From NCBI GenBank assembly GCA_003446775.1, contig DMCH01000051.1:6148-18696 (forward strand): DNA of 12,549 bases, given 5' to 3'. This document shows positions 1 through 5,630 of this stretch, piece after piece. A program made the translations under genes and the position numbers. Within the stretch, counting starts at the first letter, position 1. Each line of letters starts with the position of its first letter. This stretch comes from Chloroflexota bacterium. GTDB taxonomy: Bacteria > Chloroflexota > Dormibacteria > Dormibacterales > Dormibacteraceae. The notes under the pieces were generated by a model. The model searched no databases, was not told the DNA's origin, and saw nothing but the letters and a program-made list of their open reading frames with translations.

Positions 1-15
1 GTGTATAAGAGACAG
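1..15. other. Residual Nextera/Tn5 mosaic-end adapter at contig edge
   Basis: The first 15 bases, GTGTATAAGAGACAG, equal the last 15 bases of the 19-bp Tn5 mosaic end used in Nextera-type libraries. Read on the minus strand they give CTGTCTCTTATACAC, the usual read-through sequence. Genomic sequence therefore begins at about base 16. The CHASE2 reading frame stays open through the adapter, so the codons it adds are not real protein. Confidence 0.93.
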
Positions 16-905
16 CAGCCGTAGTTCTGGTTGTCGAGCATGCACTTCGACCGGCTGGCGGGGCAGAAGGTGCCGTCGTGCGGAAAGCTGACCGCCTGCG
101 AATAGACGTCGCCCGCGTCGATCAGCTTCGTCCCGACCACGACGATGTGGTCGGTGATGGTTTCAGGGTGTGGGCAGCCGCCATTGAGGGCGTCGACATA
201 GGCGCACGTCGGGCTGCCTCCCTTGGTGAAGTTGATGAGCATCTGACCCCCGACGAGAGGAATGTGATGCGGCCCGAACGTAGCCTCCGTGCCGGTCGAA
301 TTGACCGACAGCGGAGAGCTCATCCCTTGCGAGATCCTCAACGCCTGGAGGAAAGCGGGCTCCCGCGCCTCGTTCTCCGGACATGTGTTCTTCGGACGCA
401 GCTCAACGCCGCGCACAGAGTCGGCCGCGTCGGGGGTCGCAAAGCCGCGCTCGCCAACGGCCGCCGCGACGGTCGAGAATTCGGGCCTCGGCGCATCGTC
501 AGCGGTGCAGACCAGGACGACGTTGCGGGCCGAGCTGATGGCTGACGCGAGCTCGGCGTCCGGGTTTGCGGATGGATTCTCAGGATCGACCGGAGTGTCG
601 TGATCGAGAACGACGTCGAACAGGATCACCTTGGGGTGAAGGCCGGCCAGATAGTTGATCACCTTGGCGTGATACGAGTTGAGCCACGGGTACGCGCCCA
701 GGTCGTCCTTCGATCTCTGGTCGATGGCCACCAGCGTTATGCGTGGATCCGCCGGCGGGGCGGGAAACAGCTGATCCTGGGCGGCGTCAAACGACCTGCC
801 GATCACGCCCAGATAACCAAAAGCGGTCACGAGCATGCCGGCGATGAGGCCCGCCAGCGCGAAGCGCCAGGCCAAGCGCCAGTCGCCGACCCGCTCGCGG
901 ACCAT
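16..905 (-). CDS. CHASE2-domain membrane sensor protein, C-terminus missing (partial)
   Basis: Starting at ATG 905-903, about 296 residues can be read before the adapter. A short basic N-terminus (MVRERVGDWR) is followed by one membrane segment at about residues 12-37. An extracytoplasmic CHASE2 domain comes next, with family hallmarks: RITLVAIDQRS, then LGAYPWLNSYHAKVINYL, then PKVILFDVVLDHDTP, later FGPHHIPL and DHIVVVGTKL near the visible end. CHASE2 domains are known as extracellular sensing modules joined through C-terminal membrane helices to adenylate cyclase, diguanylate cyclase or kinase domains. The effector here lies beyond the edge and cannot be named. Four Cys are visible in the domain, which would suit disulfides outside the membrane; that is an inference. 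No Shine-Dalgarno site precedes the ATG, but TAAGAT lies 8 nt upstream, which suggests a leaderless message. The gene is divergent from the MFS transporter with 20 bp between starts. Confidence 0.85.
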
Positions 906-925
906 GCGCCGCTATCTTAGGAGCG
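906..925. promoter_or_regulatory. Shared divergent promoter with near-symmetric -10 element
   Basis: Only 20 bp separate the ATG of the CHASE2 gene (905, minus) from the GTG of the MFS gene (926, plus). TATCTT at 913-918 fits a TAnnnT -10 box for the plus strand, 7 nt before the GTG. TAAGAT (919-914, minus) fits the same pattern, 8 nt before the ATG. The two boxes are offset by one base and fall in a partly symmetric core. With transcripts starting about 7 nt after a -10 box, both messages would be leaderless. No -35 was identified, since both would lie inside the opposite gene. This is inferred from sequence only. Confidence 0.5.
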
Positions 926-2137
926 GTGCGGCTGGGCGTCCTCGAATCGCGCCGGACGCTCGCCATCTACATCGCGGCGGGCGCTTCGTTCGCAGCCCTG
1001 GCCGCGCGCGGCCTCACAGTTCCTCTCTACGCGCACGACCTGGGCGCCGATCGATTCCAGGTCGGGGCGCTCTTCTCAGTAGCCACGCTGGCGGCGGCGG
1101 CTCTGTCCCTGCCGTCCGGCTTGCTCATCGACCGCTTCGGCGCACGCGCCCTCCTCGCCTTCTCGCTGGTGGTCGCGGCGGGTTCGCAAATCGCCGCCGC
1201 AGCGACGACGACCGTGCTCCCGCTGTTCGTCTGGCAGATCGTGGGTGGGCTGGGCTCGGGCGCCCAGCAGGCGGCGCTGTTTTCGGCTGTGACGGAATCG
1301 GTGAAGTCCGGCCGGCTGGGTCGCGCGATGGGCTGGCTCACCATGTCTATGCAGGTCGGTTTCTTCGTCGGCCCATCGATCGCGGGACTGCTTCTGACCT
1401 GGCTCGACATCCGGACCGACCTCGCCATCACGACAGTGGTGCTTGTGTTCGCGGTGCCCGGGGCCCTGCTTGCGAGCGGCACACGGCAGTCGGTGGAACG
1501 TGGGCTGTCGCTGCGCGAACCCCTGCGCGCGCTGGTCGCGCAAGCGGCATTCGTGCCGATGACGGTCGGGCTCGTCGCGGCCACCCTGGTCTGGGGCACA
1601 GTCGGCGCCTTTCTGCCCATCTTCGGCAAGGAAGCCCTGCACCTGCGCGGCTCGCAGGTTGGACTGCTGCTGGCGCTGCAGGCAGTCGCTAACGGACTGT
1701 CCCGAATCCCGGGCGGAAGGCTGGTGGACCGCGCCCGGAATCGCTGGCCGATCGTATTCGTGGGCGTGGTGGTGTGGTCGGCGGCAGCCGTCGTCCTCGG
1801 TCACCTGACAGGCTTTTGGGGACCCGCCATCCTGCTCATCGCGGCGACGCCGTTCATGGCCACCGTCTACGTCGCGATCGGCGTCGTGTTCGGCGACCTG
1901 TCGGCCGCATCCACACGCGGGGTCACGATGGGGATGTACGGCACGATCCTCTTCCTGGGCCTTGCCGCCGGGCCGCTGGTTTTCGGTTCCGTCGTACAGA
2001 ACTACGGCTACGCGGCCGGCTTCACCGCGTGCGCGGCCGTCGCGATTGCGCTCGCGCTGGCGATGGCGGCTTTCCACGCTGAACCGCTTCGGCGGCGCGT
2101 TGGGGTGAGGCTGCCTCCACCGACGCCCGGGACTTGA
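926..2137 (+). CDS. MFS transporter
   Basis: A 403-residue, very hydrophobic protein with about 12 predicted membrane segments, the usual length and layout of a major facilitator. The loop after the second helix carries a motif-A-like sequence, GLLIDRFGARALLA, and the equivalent loop in the second half reads GGRLVDRARNRWP, showing the internal 6+6 repeat. Facilitators of this class move small solutes or drugs across the inner membrane, usually coupled to protons; nothing seen here fixes the substrate. The GTG at 926 is the first standard start. AGGAG at 919-923 lies only 2 nt before it, too close for normal use, so either the message is leaderless or the CTG at 932 (8 nt spacing) is used. The last ~38 codons overlap the antisense 3' end of the Nudix gene. 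Confidence 0.9.
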   Translation: MRLGVLESRRTLAIYIAAGASFAALAARGLTVPLYAHDLGADRFQVGALFSVATLAAAALSLPSGLLIDRFGARALLAFSLVVAAGSQIAAAATTTVLPLFVWQIVGGLGSGAQQAALFSAVTESVKSGRLGRAMGWLTMSMQVGFFVGPSIAGLLLTWLDIRTDLAITTVVLVFAVPGALLASGTRQSVERGLSLREPLRALVAQAAFVPMTVGLVAATLVWGTVGAFLPIFGKEALHLRGSQVGLLLALQAVANGLSRIPGGRLVDRARNRWPIVFVGVVVWSAAAVVLGHLTGFWGPAILLIAATPFMATVYVAIGVVFGDLSAASTRGVTMGMYGTILFLGLAAGPLVFGSVVQNYGYAAGFTACAAVAIALALAMAAFHAEPLRRRVGVRLPPPTPGT

Positions 2138-2615
2138 GAAATTCGTCGAGGACGTGGCGATGGCTCGGAAATGCCAGCGCCGGCAGCGAGTCCAGAGGAA
2201 AGACCCTGACCTCCAGCATCTCGGAGCCTGCGCTCAACTCAGCGCCGTCGGCGAGCCTCGCCCGATAAGCGATCCCGACCATGCTGTGCGCGTCCCGCTT
2301 GGGGACGTGATACACGCCGATCAGCGACGTGAGCTCGACGGCGGCGCCGATTTCCTCCATGCACTCGCGCATCGCCGCGCCGGCGGGATGCTCGTCATCG
2401 TTGACGAACCCGCCGGGCAGGCACCAGAGCCCGTAACCGGGATCGATCGAGCGACGACCCAGGACCACGCCTCCATCCACCTCGACGACGACGGCCGACG
2501 CCACCTTCGGGTCGCGCCAGAGGACGAAGTCGTCGTTCGGGCAGGCTTCCAGCTCGCGGCCTTCGATGACGCGCGTCTCCAACTGGGATCCGCACTTGAT
2601 GCAGTAGTGGGCCAT
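2022..2615 (-). CDS. Nudix hydrolase with N-terminal zinc-ribbon remnant
   Basis: A 197-residue protein. Residues 1-30 look like a zinc ribbon (CIKCG at 5-9, Cys25 in ACPNDD), but the expected fourth Cys is replaced, probably by Asp28. A Nudix fold follows, with a complete Nudix box, GFVNDDE plus seven residues plus RECMEEIGA, that is Gx5Ex7REUxEExGU. The family cleaves nucleoside diphosphates linked to another group using Mg2+. Sequence resemblance is to the ADP-ribose/NADH pyrophosphatase side of the family, but the substrate is not settled; the SQPWPFPxS NADH motif of NudC is not seen. The final ~40 residues (from about KSRASVE) are basic, Pro/Ala-rich and antisense to the 3' end of the MFS gene, so they look like read-on beyond the usual C-terminus. 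The start lies 12 nt after the diguanylate cyclase stop, suggesting an operon. Confidence 0.9.
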   Translation of the reverse strand: MAHYCIKCGSQLETRVIEGRELEACPNDDFVLWRDPKVASAVVVEVDGGVVLGRRSIDPGYGLWCLPGGFVNDDEHPAGAAMRECMEEIGAAVELTSLIGVYHVPKRDAHSMVGIAYRARLADGAELSAGSEMLEVRVFPLDSLPALAFPSHRHVLDEFLKSRASVEAASPQRAAEAVQRGKPPSPARAQSRRPRTR

Positions 2616-2627
2616 CAGCCCACGACG

Positions 2628-3797
2628 TTACGCGTGCTGCTGCTGTCGGGCGGGAGCCGCTTTCATGTCCGCCAGCCGCACCTGGTTGCGGCCACCCATC
2701 TTGGCGGCATAGAGGGCCTGGTCGGCGCGTTCGATGAGGGAGGTGAAAAGCGCGGGCTCGGCGGTGGCCGCGACCCCGATGCTGATTGTGAGCTTCAGGC
2801 CGCCCGGGAAGGTGTGCGCGGCCACCTTCGCGCGAATGCGCTCGGCGAGGATGCGCGCACCGGCGTCGTTGGTCTCGTGCAGGATGAGGGCGAATTCCTC
2901 ACCGCCATAGCGCGCGCAGACATCCGATTCTCGTGCTCCGGTGCTGATGATCGAGGCCAGCTCGGCCAGCACGGCATCTCCCTGCAGGTGTCCGTATGAG
3001 TCGTTGACGCCTTTGAAGTGGTCGAGGTCGACCATCAAAAAAGCAATCGGCTTGTGGCCGCGGCGCGCGCGCTGCATCTCCTTCAGGAACTGCTGCGCCA
3101 GTGCCCGGCGGTTGGGCAGCTTCGTCAGCTCGTCTGTGAGCGCGTTCTCCTCCTGCGCCTGGAAGAGTTGCGCGTGGCGGATGGCGATCGCCGCCTGCGA
3201 TGCGACCCCGATCAGGAGGTCGCTCTGGTCCTCGGTCAGCTCACGCCATGCGTTCAGGTAGAGCTCCAGTGCGCCCATCAACTGGCTCGATCGCTGCACC
3301 GGCACCACCAGCACGTGCTGGGGGTGGCCACCCGCCTCGAGCCCCGGCGCGGTGTCTTCAGCCAGCCGCACGACGACCGGGCGCATGGCCGCCAGCGCGG
3401 ACCGTAAGGGCTCCTCGGCGAGGGCCCGGACGCTTCCACGCGGGCGATGGGTGAGGCCGTACGCGGCCTGGCGGCGCATCTCGGCCTTGCCCGGCACCAC
3501 CAGGTACATCGAGCCCGCAACCGCGCCCATGATGCGCCCCGCGTGCCCGATGGCCACGTCAAGGACCTCCTCGAGACCCAGCGACGAGTTGACGGCGGAG
3601 GCCATTGCCAGCAGCAGCGCGGCGCGGTCGCGGGCGCCGCTTTCGTCCTCCAGGGCCTCCTGCAGGCGGCGCGTCATGCCCCGCATGCGCATCAGGGCGA
3701 TCGTGAGCAGCACCAACGCGATGATGAACAGCACGGAGGTGACCAGAAGGACGGCCGCTATATCCAAAGACACCCTCCCCGGGTCGAAGTCGGTCAT
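2628..3797 (-). CDS. Membrane-anchored GAF-GGDEF diguanylate cyclase
   Basis: A 389-residue protein that should make c-di-GMP from two GTP at the inner membrane. One membrane helix at about residues 14-36 is followed by a charged, probably coiled linker (40-60), a GAF domain at about 62-212 and a GGDEF domain at about 218-376. The cyclase domain is intact: DELTKLPNRR, the metal-binding FLMVDLDHFKGVNDSYGH with Asp257, the signature GGEEF at 298-302, and an inhibitory I-site RESD at 289-292 exactly five residues before it. Catalytic activity with product inhibition is therefore likely. The GAF ligand is unknown. The ATG at 3797 has no Shine-Dalgarno site; the in-frame TTG at 3767 has GGGGAGG six bases upstream and would still keep the membrane helix, so it may be the true start. 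The Nudix gene follows after 12 nt. Confidence 0.93.
   Translation of the reverse strand: MTDFDPGRVSLDIAAVLLVTSVLFIIALVLLTIALMRMRGMTRRLQEALEDESGARDRAALLLAMASAVNSSLGLEEVLDVAIGHAGRIMGAVAGSMYLVVPGKAEMRRQAAYGLTHRPRGSVRALAEEPLRSALAAMRPVVVRLAEDTAPGLEAGGHPQHVLVVPVQRSSQLMGALELYLNAWRELTEDQSDLLIGVASQAAIAIRHAQLFQAQEENALTDELTKLPNRRALAQQFLKEMQRARRGHKPIAFLMVDLDHFKGVNDSYGHLQGDAVLAELASIISTGARESDVCARYGGEEFALILHETNDAGARILAERIRAKVAAHTFPGGLKLTISIGVAATAEPALFTSLIERADQALYAAKMGGRNQVRLADMKAAPARQQQHA
3774..3780 (-). promoter_or_regulatory. Shine-Dalgarno site favouring a TTG start for the GGDEF gene
   Basis: GGGGAGG on the minus strand ends six bases before TTG (3767-3765), an ideal spacing, whereas it lies inside the coding region if ATG 3797 is used. 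TAACCT (3803-3798) abuts the ATG; as a -10 box it would place the transcript start around 3791, downstream of that ATG, which also favours TTG 3767. This is an inference from spacing only. Confidence 0.45.
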
Positions 3798-3800
3798 AGG

Positions 3801-3862
3801 TTAACGCCCGGGGAGGCCAGGTTGATCCCGGATTAGCGCCCGGGGAGGCCAGGTTGATCCCG
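3801..3862. repeat. Tandem direct repeat of 30 bp between divergent genes
   Basis: Two copies, 3801-3830 and 3833-3862, match at 29 of 30 positions; the only difference is A3804 against G3836. Two bases (GA) separate them, giving a 32-bp period, close to three helical turns, so both copies present the same face of the helix. The core CCCGGGGAGG occurs in both copies and once more in reverse at 3783-3774. The repeat sits between the GGDEF start and the -10 box of the MaoC-like gene, an operator-like position. It could equally be a recent slippage duplication with no role. Confidence 0.85.
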
Positions 3863-3863
3863 C

Positions 3864-3869
3864 TATACT
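3864..3869 (+). promoter_or_regulatory. Predicted -10 box of the MaoC-like gene
   Basis: TATACT differs from the TATAAT consensus at one position and lies directly after the tandem repeat. Transcription would start near 3876, a few bases before CTG 3880, giving a nearly leaderless message. No good -35 is seen at 17 bp spacing; that region falls within the second repeat copy, which would suit activator dependence (inference). Confidence 0.5.
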
Positions 3870-3879
3870 CGGTTTCGAC

Positions 3880-4689
3880 CTGGAGCCGATCTCTTTCGAC
3901 GACCTGCCCCTCGGCGGCGAGTGGACGACCCGGCGGCGAACCATCTCGGAAGCTGAGATCGCGCTGTTTGGCGCACTGGCGGGCGACTTCTCCCCCCTCA
4001 CGATCGACGTCTCCCACGCGGGCGCCCGCTTCGCCCCACCGGCGCTCCTGGCGGCGGTGGCGATCGGGCTCGGCACGATGGACATGCCCGTCCCATCCGT
4101 GGCGGAATGGGAGTGGCTCAACTGGAAGTTCCCGCGGCCGGTCAAGGCCGGCGAAACGATCTACGCGCGCTGGACGCTCACCCAGAAGCGGCCCCCGGTC
4201 GGTGGCGCGCCCACCGCCATCGTGGTCTGGCGGGTGGACGTCCACACGAGCGATGGGGCGCTGTGCGCGGAAGGAGAGGTGGGGGCGAGTGTGCGACGCA
4301 AGACGCAGGCCGCCCGACCTCGCACCGCCGAAGCCACGCCGGCCGGGCCGGCTCCGACTCCGGCTCCGCCTTCGCGCCGGCGCCGCGGCCGCCGCCCGGC
4401 TGCCCCCACCGCGGCGGCCGTTTCCCCTCCGCCACCTGTCGAAGCTGCGCTCGCGGCGGCGGCCACGGCGCCCTCAGGGCCGGCCGAAAAGAGCGGCGCT
4501 GCCAGGCGACGGCGCAGGCGCCGCCCGCGGGCGAGCTCAGCGCCAGGTCGCGACGGCCAACCGGCTGCGCCGGCTCCACCAGCAGAGGCCGCGCCCCCGC
4601 CGCCGGCGCCCGTGGCCGCGAGCGCTTCGGGATCCGCTCCTGCCGCCGGCCGGCTGAGCCGCGTCATCAAACGACTCCGCCGCCCCTAA
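3880..4689 (+). CDS. MaoC-like hotdog protein with Ala/Pro/Arg-rich basic C-terminal tail
   Basis: In the frame of positions 3880-4689 the protein begins EPISFDDLPLGGEWTTRRRTISEAEI and continues LFGALAGDFSPLTID, the pattern of MaoC-type hydratases, then about 138 residues of hotdog-like sequence to GEVGASVRR. In active (R)-specific enoyl-CoA hydratases the motif is GDxNPxH; here it reads GDFSPLT, so Asp36 is kept but the catalytic His is Thr41. Activity is therefore doubtful; an acyl-CoA or acyl-chain binding role is possible. Residues ~139-269 form a low-complexity Ala/Pro tail with Arg clusters RRRRGRR and RRRRRRRPR and end in SRVIKRLRRP, suiting contact with nucleic acid or acidic membrane. 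No ATG, GTG or TTG is in frame upstream of GTG 4057, which would cut the fold, so the start is uncertain: CTG 3880 is my best guess, or a one-base sequencing error joins the frame to TTG 3854, which has GGGGAGG five bases upstream. Confidence 0.7.
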   Translation: MEPISFDDLPLGGEWTTRRRTISEAEIALFGALAGDFSPLTIDVSHAGARFAPPALLAAVAIGLGTMDMPVPSVAEWEWLNWKFPRPVKAGETIYARWTLTQKRPPVGGAPTAIVVWRVDVHTSDGALCAEGEVGASVRRKTQAARPRTAEATPAGPAPTPAPPSRRRRGRRPAAPTAAAVSPPPPVEAALAAAATAPSGPAEKSGAARRRRRRRPRASSAPGRDGQPAAPAPPAEAAPPPPAPVAASASGSAPAAGRLSRVIKRLRRP

Positions 4690-4715
4690 CCCCTCCCACC
4701 TTTAGGGGAGAGGGG
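4690..4715. terminator. Hairpin between convergent genes, possible bidirectional terminator
   Basis: CCCCT (4690-4694) pairs with AGGGG (4711-4715) and CCC (4695-4697) with GGG (4706-4708), leaving a 2-nt bulge and a short loop. It directly follows the MaoC-like stop and lies 17 bp from the convergent ispH stop. No T-tract follows on either side, so intrinsic termination is unproven. Its C-rich/G-rich form with a CCTTTAGG-like centre resembles dispersed small palindromes found between genes in many genomes. Confidence 0.45.
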
Positions 4716-4732
4716 CGTGGGCTGGCGTGGCG

Positions 4733-5602
4733 TTACTCGGGCGGTTCCAGGGCCTCGATGTATTCGATCACGCGCCGGGTGAGCTGCGACGGCGTCGAGG
4801 CTCCGCTGGTCACACCCACCTTCTTGGCCCCCTTCAGCCAGGCAACGTCGAGGTCTTCGAGCCGGTCGACCAGGTAGGCCGGCTTCCGGCCCAGCTTCTT
4901 CACGACCTCGACCAGGCGCAGGGAGTTCGACGAGCGTGAGCTGCCGACGACTATCACCACGTCGACGTCCTTAGCCGCCTCAACTGCCGCCTCCTGGCGT
5001 TCCTGGGTCGCGCGGCAGATCTCGTTGTGAACCTCCGCCTGCGGGTAGCGTGACCTGACGCGATCGATCAGGTCCTCTGTGTCCCATACCGAAAGGGTGG
5101 TCTGGCAAGTGACCGCGATCCGATCTCCCTTCAGGTCGAGGGCGTCGATGTCTGCGGCGTCCTGGACGAGGTGCACCTTTCCCGGCGCCTCGCCGACGAC
5201 GCCTTCGGGTTCGGGGTGTCCTTTGCGTCCGATGTAGACGACCTCATACCCTTTGCCGGCGAGGTCGGCGACGAGCTCGTGCGTGCGCACCACGTCAGAG
5301 CACGTGGCGTCGATCGCATTGAGACCGAGCTCGGCGGCACGCTGTTTGACCTGGGGCGACACGCCGTGGGCAGTGAAGATGACCGTGCCGCCCTTGATCT
5401 GGTCGAGCCCGGCCAGCCGGTCGGGCGGATCGACAAGAGCGATTCCCTGCGCCTGCAGGTCGTCGGTCGCGTGGGTGTTGTGGACGAGCATGCCCAGCAT
5501 GTGCACCGGCCCGGCGGTCTCCTCGCGGACACGTTTGGCGATCCGGAACGCATCCACCACGCCGTGGCAATACCCGCGCGGGGTGATCTTGACGACTTCC
5601 AT
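4733..5602 (-). CDS. ispH: 4-hydroxy-3-methylbut-2-enyl diphosphate reductase (IspH)
   Basis: A 289-residue protein, normal length for the family. IspH reduces HMBPP to IPP and DMAPP as the last step of the MEP isoprenoid pathway, using a [4Fe-4S] cluster in the cytoplasm. The three cluster cysteines are present: Cys12 in PRGYCHGV, Cys101 in DATCSDV and Cys196 in NEICRATQ. Substrate-binding residues are also visible: His41 (VHNTHAT), His79 (TAHGVS), His129 and Glu131 (GHPEPEG), the SSRSSNS loop and the C-terminal GVTSGASTP. DATCSDVV differs from the more usual DATCPLV but keeps the cysteine. It is the last gene of the leftward operon, 28 nt after the PIG-L stop. No Shine-Dalgarno site precedes the ATG; TAGACT (5617-5612) ends 9 nt before it and could be an internal -10 box. 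Confidence 0.97.
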   Translation of the reverse strand: MEVVKITPRGYCHGVVDAFRIAKRVREETAGPVHMLGMLVHNTHATDDLQAQGIALVDPPDRLAGLDQIKGGTVIFTAHGVSPQVKQRAAELGLNAIDATCSDVVRTHELVADLAGKGYEVVYIGRKGHPEPEGVVGEAPGKVHLVQDAADIDALDLKGDRIAVTCQTTLSVWDTEDLIDRVRSRYPQAEVHNEICRATQERQEAAVEAAKDVDVVIVVGSSRSSNSLRLVEVVKKLGRKPAYLVDRLEDLDVAWLKGAKKVGVTSGASTPSQLTRRVIEYIEALEPPE

Positions 5603-5630
5603 CTAAAGTCGAGTCTACGCGGAGGGGTTC

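Noticed and set aside
78..920. Open frames on the plus strand opposite the CHASE2 gene
   Set aside because: They are antisense to clear CHASE2 motifs on the minus strand and have no recognisable domain.
1027..2077. Long minus-strand open frames within the MFS gene
   Set aside because: They are high-GC shadows: Arg/Asp/His-rich composition, no domain, and the plus strand encodes a clear 12-helix transporter.
3801..3862. CRISPR-like array
   Set aside because: Only two units with a 2-bp gap, no spacers and no cas genes; it is a simple tandem duplication.
3854..4657. Frame from TTG 3854 with a good Shine-Dalgarno site, 267 codons
   Set aside because: Past the first few codons it is Arg/Ser/Pro-rich with no fold, and the MaoC pattern is in the neighbouring frame. 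It is kept only as a possible start for that gene if a base is missing.
4161..4670. Minus-strand frame of Ala/Gly-rich protein opposite the basic tail
   Set aside because: Low complexity on both strands here; the plus frame is continuous with the hotdog domain, so the minus frame is taken as its mirror.
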